Shown: positions 52,876-61,365 of the stretch, piece by piece
How the letters are laid out: each line of letters opens with the position of its first letter
Position numbering within the stretch: the stretch's first letter is position 1
From: SZUA-36 sp963774415
GTDB lineage: Bacteria; Pseudomonadota; Gammaproteobacteria; Xanthomonadales; SZUA-36
DNA length: 64,000 nt
NCBI GenBank assembly: GCA_963774415.1
Contig: CAVZEU010000003.1
Coordinates: forward strand, 372,001 to 436,000
Direction: 5' to 3'
Made by a program: the position numbers and the translations under genes
The notes under the pieces: generated by a model
What the model was told of the DNA's origin: nothing
Database searches by the model: none
Seen by the model: the letters and a program-made list of their open reading frames with translations, nothing else

Positions 52876-55800
52876 ATGCCACGGGGTAAAGACATTCGCG
52901 GGGGCAAGGGTGTCAGCCGACGACCCGCACCGGTCTTGGTCGAGCATCTTGTCGCACAGCCCGCAAATTCCGCGTCACGTACCACCACACCCAACACGCC
53001 GCCGTTCTGGATCGAGGGGCGTGTGTGCAATGCCCTCACCGGATACCCCGTCGTTGGGGTGCGTGTCGATCTCCTTACGTCCGACCTCGGGGTAACTGAC
53101 ACGATCGCCGCACACGGCAAGACCGGAACCTCGAGTTTCGGCAACGTTGTCACCGGCACCGGAGGGCGCTTTCAATTACCCCTGACGCCGGCCTCGAGCG
53201 ATGCCTTCTTTGCACTGCGGAAAAACCACGCTGCGAAGGTGACATTTCGTATCACTCAAGCCGGAGACCAGGCGGAACTTGCGGCTATCACGCTGCCGGC
53301 GAGCGCAGCGCAGTATGCGACGCTCTCGATCGCCTTTGCCGATGTGGCAATCACCAAAAAGTTGTGGATGCAGCTTGGTGAGCGGATGGAAAGCACACGC
53401 ACCGTCCAGCTCAACGCCGTCGCGCGGCAGCTGGTCTTGCTGCCCCCGGAGCAATCGCTCTTCGGCGATTGGAAGCTATCAGCGCGACAGGCGATGCTGG
53501 CGCGTCTTGAACAAGCCTTTCTCGATCCCCGGGGCGATGCTCACCAGGCCGGGATCACGACGACTTTTCGCGCCCGCCGCCAGCCAGGCGCCTTGAAGCA
53601 GATTGTCAAAAGCGCCGGACCGAAGCTGTTCACGCCAAAGCTGGGCGGCGCAATACAACTGTTGGAGCAAAAGCGCACGAACTTTACCGATGTTTTCGCC
53701 GTCGACTGGGTGCTCGACCCGGCCCTTTTGCAAGAGGCATCGCCGGAGAAAGCCTTTGCCAAGGCGCAAGACTCGTATGCCCATGCGCCGCAGTTTGGCG
53801 ATTTGGCTTTTCCGGGCACATTCGGCCGCGCAAAGCCGCGCGTACCGACCGATGCCTCGCGCTATCGTGACTACCTGCGTTCCATTTTCACCGGCCCTAG
53901 GGAGAGCGATTCGTATTCCGAGTACCTCGCCAAGCTCGAGAATCGCTTCAAGCAAGATTTTCAAACACTCGATGTCGATGAAAAGCCGGCCAATGAGCTC
54001 TGTGTCGGTGTCGTCAAGAAGATTCTGCAGGCGGCGAAGGGCGGCGCGAAGTACGGCTTTGGCATCGCCGCCGCCGCCATCGAGGCACAGGGCGAGCGCA
54101 CGAACCGCGAATACCTCGATTACCTGATCGGCCTGACGAAGCTGTCGGCGCGCGAACTCGGGCTGCGGTACCGAATCGATCTCGAGCGGCCCGATGTGGC
54201 GAGGTCCAACCCGGTGCAGGAAAACATCGACACGCTGCACGCGTTCTATGCTGACGGCTTTCAATCGGACCCGGACCCGGAGCCGATCTACGCCGCGTTC
54301 TTCCAGGGAAGGGCGCCGTTCTTTCTGGAATATGAAGAGTGGCTTGCGCAACAGGCGCCGTTTTACGGTGAGAACTATTACCAGATCCACGAGACGTTCG
54401 CGCTCAGGATGAACGAGAAGGACACGCGGCAGCAACTCAAGGACACCATCGACAATCAATCCGGCGACAACCAGGCGGTCGGCTACATGATTTATGCCGA
54501 CGATACCTTCGCCGAGGCGCGTGACGCATTTACCAAGCGGGAGTACCAGATCGCCCTCGAAAAAGCGGAAGCGGCGTATGCCTATGCCTACGAGGCGCTC
54601 AAACTATGGTACGGAAAGGACTCGGTCTACGCCTCCACGCTCAAGACCAAGCTCCAATCCGCGTTCGAGGAGCGCGCCAATCTGCCGATGGAGAATCTGG
54701 ACGACCTCGATGCGTTCATCCGCTGGCACGTCGCGCCGGCGTACGTCAAGTACCATCCCCAGGGCGACTGGTATGACTGGCTGGACGAAAACCACGAAAA
54801 GTTCTTCCTCTCCTGCGCCCGTTTTTGCGCCCTGATCATCCCATCGTTCAAGGGCGACGTGGCGTTGGCTACGGGTGATTTCGAAGGTGCTGTGGCGCAA
54901 TACGAGCGCCTGACGCGCTTCCTGATGGCGCGCGGCAAGACCACCTCTCTCGAGGGCTATGCACCGAGTTGGCAATCGGATCCGCAAACGATTCCGGAGC
55001 TTGAGAACAGCGTTTATACCTCATATGCGCGCCTGTACATTTCCGGACGTTTACCGTACACGACGCCGCGCTTTTCGAGCGACGACGAGGTACTGGCGGC
55101 CGACTGGTACGGATGGACCAACGCCTTTGTCTCCGAATTGGTCGCCGACGGCTTGCTGCACCCAATGGAAATGCAGTATTTCAAACTGCGGCACGGCATC
55201 GCGCTGCTGGCGTGGGCCGACGCGCTCTACCGCACCGACACGCCGTCCCCGATCGCCCGCGCGCGGGAAATCTACAAGGCCGTCATGTGGTTGCATGGCG
55301 ATGGACCCGGGCTCAGCCCGCACTGGCCGAAAAAGGGTTTGGACAAGAAGTGGGTAAAGGACCTCGGCAACCTGATTGCCAATGAATCAGTGGGCGGGAG
55401 CGCCAAGCCGGGCGCGGAAGGCAGCGGCAATGCCAGCCCTTACCAGTTCTACAAGATCACCAAGACCTACGGTGCATTCGGTCTTTTGCAATCGGGCGCG
55501 CTGGCGCTGTTGGCGCACAGCGAAAACCCGGCAGTGACTTCGCAGAAAAAGCGCGCGAAGCTCGGGTTCGCGCAAATCGAGGCAGGTCTGAATTTTTATG
55601 GCCTCAGCGACAGCATCGTGCCGTTCTTGCGCTTCGGTCCGCTCAAGGACGCGGCCGATCGATTCACGGGCATTGCGAAGTCAGCGCAGCAGGACTTCCT
55701 GAATGCGATGGAAAAAATCGAAGCGGCGATGAAGGAAGAAATCGTCTCCGAGAACATGATCAAGAAGGCGCAGCTCCAGGTCAGGATCGCCAAAGAGCAG

Positions 55801-57525
55801 CAAACGATCGCGTACGCCGGTGTACAGCTGGCGCAGAAACAGGTGCACGACGTCGAAAAGCAGATCGAGGCCAAGAAAAAAGAACTCGAAGACAAGCAAA
55901 GCTTCTGGGGCCAGGTGAAAGATTTCTTCGGTGGCGTCAAGGACGTCATCTCCGGGCTTCCGGGAGAACTCACCGGTTTTGCCGGTGATGGTTCCAAAGC
56001 AACGGCGCTGGCGGCGTTTTCGGGCTCGAGCGGTGGAGGGGGCGGCGGAGCCGCCGCGGGAGGCGCTTCCGCTGCTGCGGTCGGCGGGGGCGTGATGGCG
56101 GGGTATGCGATCCTGGTGTATGCCAGCTACACCACGATGAGCAACATGGCCGACAGCTACAATAGCCTTGCCGATCAAATCAAAGTCCTCGAAACGCAGG
56201 CATTGCCGCTTGCCAAAGCGCAACTCAAGGCGCGCGAGAGCGAAGTGGCCATCGCGCAATTGCACCAGCAGCTTGCTGCGGCGGACGCCGAACTGGCGGG
56301 GTCGCTTATTCACTTTCAACACGCGAAGTTTCTCAATCCGGAGTTCTGGGCGCACGTGGCCGGCGTGATGCAGCGCGTGCTGGAGCGTTTTCTGGCGCTG
56401 GGCGGGCGTTTCGCCTGGATGGCCGAACGTGCGCTTGCCTACGAACAGGATCGGCCGATCAACATCATCCGCTTCGATTATTTTCCCGAGGCATTGCAGG
56501 GCGTGACCGGCGCCGATCTTCTGCGAGCCGATCTCGGCGAACTCGAAGCATCGCGCCTCGCGTTCATGAAGCAGACCGTGCCGGTCAAGAAGACATATTC
56601 GCTGGCGTTTGATTTTCCCCTTCAGTTCGCGCAGCTCAAGAAAACGGGTCGCTGCATCATCTACACGCGCGAAGAACCGTACCGACTCGCGTATCCGGGC
56701 ACGTATGGCTACCGCATCCGCGATGTGCGCGTTGCGACGACGAGCTTCCAGCCCAAAGCGATTCCACGGGGGATCGTCACCAACCAGGGGGTCTCTCTGG
56801 TGACGCGCTCGGAAGGACAGGAGGGCATGCTGTTGCGTCCGCCCGAAGGTTTGCCGATCTCCGAGTTCCGGCTGGCACAAGACATGGCCGTCTATGGACT
56901 CCCGAACGAGGCGTTGATGACGTTTGAAGGAAGCGGCGTTGAGACCTTTTGGGAGATTACCTTTCCTCGGGCTACCGACACGCAAGGACTGGTTGACCTT
57001 GCCGATGTCGAAATCACCGTAGACGCCCGTGCTCAGTACTCGCCCCTGCTTGCCGATGCGCATGCGGCGCAGGCGCCTGCCAGCGTCAAACGATTTGCAC
57101 TTTTTGCCGCACACGGGCTGGACCCCGATGCGCTGGAGAAACTCGCCGACCCGACGGTTTCTTCGGTACCCGTGCTGTTCGATCTTGCCGCGGTCAAGCT
57201 GCCTGACCATGAGGAAAATCGCAAGGTAAGCAACATCGTCATCTTCGCGCCAGGCATTGATAAGGGCGTTTCACTCGCGGCAACGCTGGCCAGCGGTTCC
57301 AAGAACGTCCCGGTCGTCCTCGAAGACGGTCTCGCGTTGTCGAACGATTCGTCGTTCATGGTCGGGCAGGCGCCGCCGCCCGAAGCGCTCAACGCTTTCG
57401 TGGGCAGTGCGGTCGCGCAAGCCTTCACACTCACCATCGATAAAAACGCAAACAGTGCTGTCGATTTGACCGCTGTTAAGGATATCGTCCTCGGAGTCGA
57501 GTACAGCGCAGAGCTTGTGGGCTGA
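52876..57525 (+). CDS. Stand-alone Tc toxin subunit A-related protein
   Basis: 1549 residues from ATG 52876, with GGAG nine bases upstream. Residues 44-150 form a beta-rich carboxypeptidase-regulatory-like domain (FWIEGRVCNALTGYPVVGVR). A long helical part follows with TPR-like helices near 550-600. Residues about 945-1150 look like a channel: a long coiled coil (KAQLQVRIAKEQQTIAYAGV onward), a Gly/Ala-rich hydrophobic hairpin (GGGVMAGYAILVYASYTTMS) and a returning coiled coil. Residues 1176-1392 match the TcB-binding region of TcA: AERALAYEQD, TYSLAFDFPLQFAQLKKTG, YRLAYPGTYGYRIRDVRV (TcA: DYPGHY-RRIKSV) and MTFEGSGVETFWEITFP (TcA: PFEGAGA). A further 150 residues have no counterpart I know. 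Much shorter than TcA (about 2500) and without TcB or TcC partners nearby. No signal peptide. It lies between comM and glnB, so it is probably acquired. Confidence 0.82.
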   Translation: MPRGKDIRGGKGVSRRPAPVLVEHLVAQPANSASRTTTPNTPPFWIEGRVCNALTGYPVVGVRVDLLTSDLGVTDTIAAHGKTGTSSFGNVVTGTGGRFQLPLTPASSDAFFALRKNHAAKVTFRITQAGDQAELAAITLPASAAQYATLSIAFADVAITKKLWMQLGERMESTRTVQLNAVARQLVLLPPEQSLFGDWKLSARQAMLARLEQAFLDPRGDAHQAGITTTFRARRQPGALKQIVKSAGPKLFTPKLGGAIQLLEQKRTNFTDVFAVDWVLDPALLQEASPEKAFAKAQDSYAHAPQFGDLAFPGTFGRAKPRVPTDASRYRDYLRSIFTGPRESDSYSEYLAKLENRFKQDFQTLDVDEKPANELCVGVVKKILQAAKGGAKYGFGIAAAAIEAQGERTNREYLDYLIGLTKLSARELGLRYRIDLERPDVARSNPVQENIDTLHAFYADGFQSDPDPEPIYAAFFQGRAPFFLEYEEWLAQQAPFYGENYYQIHETFALRMNEKDTRQQLKDTIDNQSGDNQAVGYMIYADDTFAEARDAFTKREYQIALEKAEAAYAYAYEALKLWYGKDSVYASTLKTKLQSAFEERANLPMENLDDLDAFIRWHVAPAYVKYHPQGDWYDWLDENHEKFFLSCARFCALIIPSFKGDVALATGDFEGAVAQYERLTRFLMARGKTTSLEGYAPSWQSDPQTIPELENSVYTSYARLYISGRLPYTTPRFSSDDEVLAADWYGWTNAFVSELVADGLLHPMEMQYFKLRHGIALLAWADALYRTDTPSPIARAREIYKAVMWLHGDGPGLSPHWPKKGLDKKWVKDLGNLIANESVGGSAKPGAEGSGNASPYQFYKITKTYGAFGLLQSGALALLAHSENPAVTSQKKRAKLGFAQIEAGLNFYGLSDSIVPFLRFGPLKDAADRFTGIAKSAQQDFLNAMEKIEAAMKEEIVSENMIKKAQLQVRIAKEQQTIAYAGVQLAQKQVHDVEKQIEAKKKELEDKQSFWGQVKDFFGGVKDVISGLPGELTGFAGDGSKATALAAFSGSSGGGGGGAAAGGASAAAVGGGVMAGYAILVYASYTTMSNMADSYNSLADQIKVLETQALPLAKAQLKARESEVAIAQLHQQLAAADAELAGSLIHFQHAKFLNPEFWAHVAGVMQRVLERFLALGGRFAWMAERALAYEQDRPINIIRFDYFPEALQGVTGADLLRADLGELEASRLAFMKQTVPVKKTYSLAFDFPLQFAQLKKTGRCIIYTREEPYRLAYPGTYGYRIRDVRVATTSFQPKAIPRGIVTNQGVSLVTRSEGQEGMLLRPPEGLPISEFRLAQDMAVYGLPNEALMTFEGSGVETFWEITFPRATDTQGLVDLADVEITVDARAQYSPLLADAHAAQAPASVKRFALFAAHGLDPDALEKLADPTVSSVPVLFDLAAVKLPDHEENRKVSNIVIFAPGIDKGVSLAATLASGSKNVPVVLEDGLALSNDSSFMVGQAPPPEALNAFVGSAVAQAFTLTIDKNANSAVDLTAVKDIVLGVEYSAELVG

Positions 57526-57740
57526 CGCAAATCCGCGGCAGGGTGCAAACCAATCGTGATTCGGGCGGTGGTCCGGTCATCGACTACGGCCGCGCATTCC
57601 ACTTTGGAAAGTCCTGGATGCGAAGAGGGGGGCGGCTTATTCAACCAGACCCTGGCGTTCGCCTGCATGCATGCAGCAGTTGCCAAAATTCGTGCATTGA
57701 GATTGGATTTGCGGACGATACGCACCGCCGCCGCTTCCAC
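57526..57740. other. Intergenic region after the TcA-like gene
   Basis: With the glnB promoter and leader this is a 326-base gap. It shows a GCATGCATGC palindrome near 57663-57672 but no terminator or gene; short frames here lack start signals. Confidence 0.4.
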
Positions 57741-57767
57741 TTGACCGTTTGCGAGGGCGGCTATAAT
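57741..57767 (+). promoter_or_regulatory. glnB: Sigma-70-like promoter of glnB
   Basis: TTGACC at 57741-57746 and a perfect TATAAT at 57762-57767 with a 15-base spacer, which is short but workable. Transcription would begin about 80 bases before the glnB ATG. No sigma-54 (GG-N10-GC) pattern was noticed, in contrast to many glnK genes. Confidence 0.6.
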
Positions 57768-57851
57768 GTCAGGCTTGCCGGCAGTCCCGCCGCGCCCCGG
57801 GCAGGCGGAACCGGCCGATACCACCCAATTACCAGGCAGGAATACCAAAGC

Positions 57852-58190
57852 ATGAAAATGATCATTGCCATCATCAAACCGTTCAAGCTGGACGACGTTC
57901 GCGACGCGCTGGCCGAGGCCGGCGTGCAGGGCATGACCGTCACCGAGGTGCGCGGGTTCGGCCGCCAGAAGGGCCATACCGAACTGTACCGGGGCGCCGA
58001 GTACGTGGTGGATTTCCTGCCCAAGCTGCGGCTGGAGATCGCCGTGCCCGAGGAACGCTGCGAGGCGGTGGTCGAGGCCATCGTCAACTCGGCGGCGTCG
58101 GGGCGTATCGGTGACGGCAAGATCTTCGTGCAGCCGCTCGAAGCCGCCATCAGAATTCGTACCGGCGAGGAGGGCGACGATGCACTCTGA
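57852..58190 (+). CDS. glnB: PII nitrogen regulatory protein
   Basis: 112 residues, the exact PII length, from ATG 57852 with AGGAA upstream. MKMIIAIIKPFKLDDVRDAL, the T-loop with the uridylylation tyrosine 51 (GHTELYRGAEYVVDF) and GRIGDGKIFVQPLEAAIRIR are diagnostic. It senses 2-oxoglutarate and ATP/ADP and controls glutamine synthetase adenylation and nitrogen transcription. No amtB follows, so glnB rather than glnK is preferred. The stop overlaps the next gene by 11 bases. Confidence 0.96.
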   Translation: MKMIIAIIKPFKLDDVRDALAEAGVQGMTVTEVRGFGRQKGHTELYRGAEYVVDFLPKLRLEIAVPEERCEAVVEAIVNSAASGRIGDGKIFVQPLEAAIRIRTGEEGDDAL

Positions 58191-59079
58191 TCAATCTGCA
58201 ACAGATAGCCCGATCCGCGCCGGCGTCATCGGCCTCGGCGCGATGGGTGCGCCGATGGCGCGCCACCTGGCAAAGGCCGGTCTGCTGGTCAGCGTCTGGA
58301 ACCGCACGCCGGAGCGGGCCCGGCAGTTTTCCGAGGAGAACGGGATCGAGGCGGCCGCGAGCCCCGGCGAACTGGCCGCCCGCTGCAACGTCATCCTCAC
58401 CTGCGTCTCGGCCGATGCCGACCTGCTCGAAGTGCTGGAGCAGCTACTGGATTCGATCGAGCCCGGCAGCCTGGTGGTGGACGCCTCCACCGTCAACCCG
58501 GCCACGGCCAGGCAGGCCGCGGCATCGCTGGCCGAACGTGATTGCGGTTTTGTCGACGCGCCGGTCTCGGGCGGCGTGGAAGGCGCCAAAAAAGGAACGC
58601 TGTCGGTCATGGCGGGGGGCGATTCCGCCAATATGTCGCGATCCATGCCAGTGTTGGAGACGTTCGCGGCGGCGGTGACCCACATGGGTCCGGTCGGCGC
58701 CGGCCAGGCGACCAAGGCGGTAAACCAGGTCATGGTCGCCGGTATCGCCGAGGCGGTGTGCGAGGCGCTGGCGCTGGCGGAGCAACTAAAACTGCCGCCG
58801 GAGCGTCTATTATCAGTAGTGAGCGCGGGCGCGGCCGGCAGTTGGTTTCTCGACCACCGCGGCAAAAGCATGCTGGAAGACCGCTTCGATGTCGGCTTCA
58901 AGCTGTCACTGCTGCTCAAGGACCTCGGTATCTGCCAGCAATTGGCACGCGATTTGGATATATCCTTGCCGGTGGTCGACGCAGCGGTCGCGGACTATCG
59001 TGCGTTGGTCGAGGCCGGGGACGGCGACAACGACATATCCGGGCTGATCCGGCTGAAGCGTCGGCCGCCTGACACGTAG
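58180..59079 (+). CDS. NAD(P)-dependent beta-hydroxyacid dehydrogenase (GarR/MmsB-like)
   Basis: 299 residues from ATG 58180 inside the end of glnB, with GAGGAGG upstream. Rossmann start AGVIGLGAMGAPMARHLAKA; substrate loop FVDAPVSGGVEGAKKGTLSV; catalytic lysine in GPVGAGQATKAVNQVMVA; then DVGFKLSLLLKDLG. This is the 3-hydroxyisobutyrate/tartronate semialdehyde reductase family; the exact substrate is not readable. Coupling with glnB is unusual and may only reflect gene packing. Confidence 0.9.
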   Translation: MHSDQSATDSPIRAGVIGLGAMGAPMARHLAKAGLLVSVWNRTPERARQFSEENGIEAAASPGELAARCNVILTCVSADADLLEVLEQLLDSIEPGSLVVDASTVNPATARQAAASLAERDCGFVDAPVSGGVEGAKKGTLSVMAGGDSANMSRSMPVLETFAAAVTHMGPVGAGQATKAVNQVMVAGIAEAVCEALALAEQLKLPPERLLSVVSAGAAGSWFLDHRGKSMLEDRFDVGFKLSLLLKDLGICQQLARDLDISLPVVDAAVADYRALVEAGDGDNDISGLIRLKRRPPDT

Positions 59080-59097
59080 CCAAAACCGGGTGGGGCA

Positions 59098-61308
59098 TTG
59101 AAACAACCAGGCCAACCAGAATCGTTCTTCTCCGCGGTCTTGACCGAACTCAACCGGCGCAAGGTGTTGCGCACGGTCGGCGCATATGCCGTCGGTGTGT
59201 TCGTGGTGCTGCAGCTGATGGATGCCGCCAGCGAACCATTGCGCCTGCCCGACTGGCTGCCCACGCTGACGGTGATCATCCTCATTCTCGGCTTCCCGGT
59301 GGTTTTCATCCTCGCCTGGCAGTACGAGATCACGCCGCGGGGCATTCGCAAAACCACGACCGCAGGTCTTCTCAAGGGGTCGCACCAGGCGCTGCTGTTC
59401 ACGATAACGATGGCGGCGACCGTGGCCCTCGGCTATGCCTTTTACGGTTATTATTCCAACGTCTTCACGGCCAGCGAAGCGGGCCCGGCGGTGGCCGCGA
59501 AGAGCGCACAGCGGGAGTTCGTAGCGCCGGAAAATTCCATCGCCGTGCTGCCGTTTTCGGACCTGTCGCAAGACGGCAGCCAGGGTTATTTTTCCGAGGG
59601 CATCACCGAGGAGATCCTCAACCTGCTGGCCCAGGTCAAGGGGCTGCACGTGGCTGCGCGCACCTCTTCTTTCGTCTTCAAGGGCAGTGACAAGGACATT
59701 CGTGAAATCGGCCGCCTGCTGAACGTCAGGACCGTGCTCGAAGGCAGCATACGCAAAGCGGGCAACCGCATCCGCATGACCGCCCAGTTGATCAATGTCG
59801 AGGACGGCTACCACATCTGGTCGAAATCCTATGACCGCAACCTGGACGACGTTTTCGCCATCCAGGACGAAGTGGCGGGCGCCATCGCTACTTCACTGGT
59901 CGAGTCTTTCGACGGTCTCAAGCACAGGCAGGCCTCCCGCACCAGCGACCTCGCCGCGTTCGAAGCCTACCGGACCGGACGCCTGCACTGGTGGCGGCGC
60001 TCCCCGGAACAACTGCAAAAAGCCGTAACCCTTTTCGCCCAGGCCGTGGAGCACGACCCGCGGTTTGCCCCCGCCTACGCCGCGCTGGCCGATTCCTGGC
60101 TGCTGCTCTCGTCGTACGGCAACCTGACCGTGCCCAAGGCCATCGAGCGCGCCATGCCGAGGATCGAGCAGGCGCTGGAGATCGACCCCGAGTCGGCCGA
60201 GGCTTTCGCCGCGCTGGGACTGGCCCGCTGGCAGATCGGGCAGAAGGACGCGGCCGAGTCGGCATTACGCCAGGCCCTGAAGCTGGACGAGAACTACGTG
60301 CCCGCCTATTTGTGGCTGGCGGGGTTGCTGGGCGAAGTGGGCCGCTTGCCGGAGCAACACGAGGTCCTGCAAAAAGCCATGGCCATCGATCCGCTGAACG
60401 AAATGCTGGCGGTCAATTACGCCGGCAACTTCGCGGCACGCGGCGACGACTCATCGGCCCGCGACCTGTTGCTCAACCTGATCTCCGTGCGCCCGGATTC
60501 CCCGACGCTGCTGCGTTCCCTGTCCGCTATCAGCCTGGATAGCGGCGACCTGGTCGGGGGCTGGCGTTACGCCAGGCAGGCATCGGACCTCGAGCCGGAC
60601 AGCCCGGTGATCGTCCTGACGCTCGCCAACGCCTGGCAGACGATCGGTGAACTCGGCAAAGCCGAAAACCTGCTCGCCCAGGGCCTCGAGACGGCCAATG
60701 ACAACAACAACCTCCGGGCCAGCTTCTTTTTCGTATTGCTGCAGCAAAAGCGCCTGGAAGAGGCCGACCGTTTCGCCGACGAGCAGGTGCAGGGGAAACT
60801 CGACGCCATGCCGGAGTTGCTGCAGCAACAGTATTTTCTGCAAAAGGGGCTGGTCCGGTTGCTTGCCGGCGACAACGACAGCGCCCTTTCGTTTTTCGAG
60901 CGCGCGTCGCGTGAAGACTCGGAGCGGGCCTGGGACGGCAACCAGATGTTCATCCAGACGATTTCCGCCTTGCTGCAGCGCCGGGCGGGACACCCCGAGG
61001 TCGCGGCAGCGCGCCTGGCAAGCGCCGAGCGGTCCGTGCGCCGTGCCCGCATCAACGGTGCGGACAATGCCTACCTGCACTACACCGAAGCGGGGATCAC
61101 GGCACTGCGCGGCGACGAGGAGGCGGCACTCAAGAACCTGCAGAGCGCCTACGACCGGGGCTTCAGGAATGGCTGGCTGATGGACGTCGATCTGCGTCTC
61201 GACCCGTTGCGTTCCGATCCGCGGTTTATCGCCATCAGGCAGCGGATCGAGAGCGATCTGCGCCGGGCGCGTTCGGCCGTGGCCTCGTCGGAGTTCGCAC
61301 AGGGCTGA
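59098..61308 (+). CDS. Membrane protein with TolB-like domain and TPR repeats
   Basis: 736 residues, start TTG at 59098 with GGGTGGGG upstream. Two N-terminal membrane helices (AYAVGVFVVLQLMDAA, TLTVIILILGFPVVFILAW) and a third near residue 105 (ALLFTITMAATVALGYAFYG). Then the TolB/FlgO-like domain (SIAVLPFSDLSQDGSQGYFS, VRTVLEGSIRKAGNRI, YHIWSKSYDRNLDDVFAIQD) and about eight TPR repeats. It shares this part with the regulator at 1023-3281 but has no DNA-binding domain. Such proteins often replace adenylate cyclase or HTH parts at the N-terminus in the same family. Role unknown, probably protein-protein contacts in the periplasm. Confidence 0.85.
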   Translation: MKQPGQPESFFSAVLTELNRRKVLRTVGAYAVGVFVVLQLMDAASEPLRLPDWLPTLTVIILILGFPVVFILAWQYEITPRGIRKTTTAGLLKGSHQALLFTITMAATVALGYAFYGYYSNVFTASEAGPAVAAKSAQREFVAPENSIAVLPFSDLSQDGSQGYFSEGITEEILNLLAQVKGLHVAARTSSFVFKGSDKDIREIGRLLNVRTVLEGSIRKAGNRIRMTAQLINVEDGYHIWSKSYDRNLDDVFAIQDEVAGAIATSLVESFDGLKHRQASRTSDLAAFEAYRTGRLHWWRRSPEQLQKAVTLFAQAVEHDPRFAPAYAALADSWLLLSSYGNLTVPKAIERAMPRIEQALEIDPESAEAFAALGLARWQIGQKDAAESALRQALKLDENYVPAYLWLAGLLGEVGRLPEQHEVLQKAMAIDPLNEMLAVNYAGNFAARGDDSSARDLLLNLISVRPDSPTLLRSLSAISLDSGDLVGGWRYARQASDLEPDSPVIVLTLANAWQTIGELGKAENLLAQGLETANDNNNLRASFFFVLLQQKRLEEADRFADEQVQGKLDAMPELLQQQYFLQKGLVRLLAGDNDSALSFFERASREDSERAWDGNQMFIQTISALLQRRAGHPEVAAARLASAERSVRRARINGADNAYLHYTEAGITALRGDEEAALKNLQSAYDRGFRNGWLMDVDLRLDPLRSDPRFIAIRQRIESDLRRARSAVASSEFAQG

Positions 61309-61365
61309 TTCTCAGGTACTGGCGGTCAACCGGTGCCGGCTTCGGGCAGCGCGTTCGGGCAGGTT

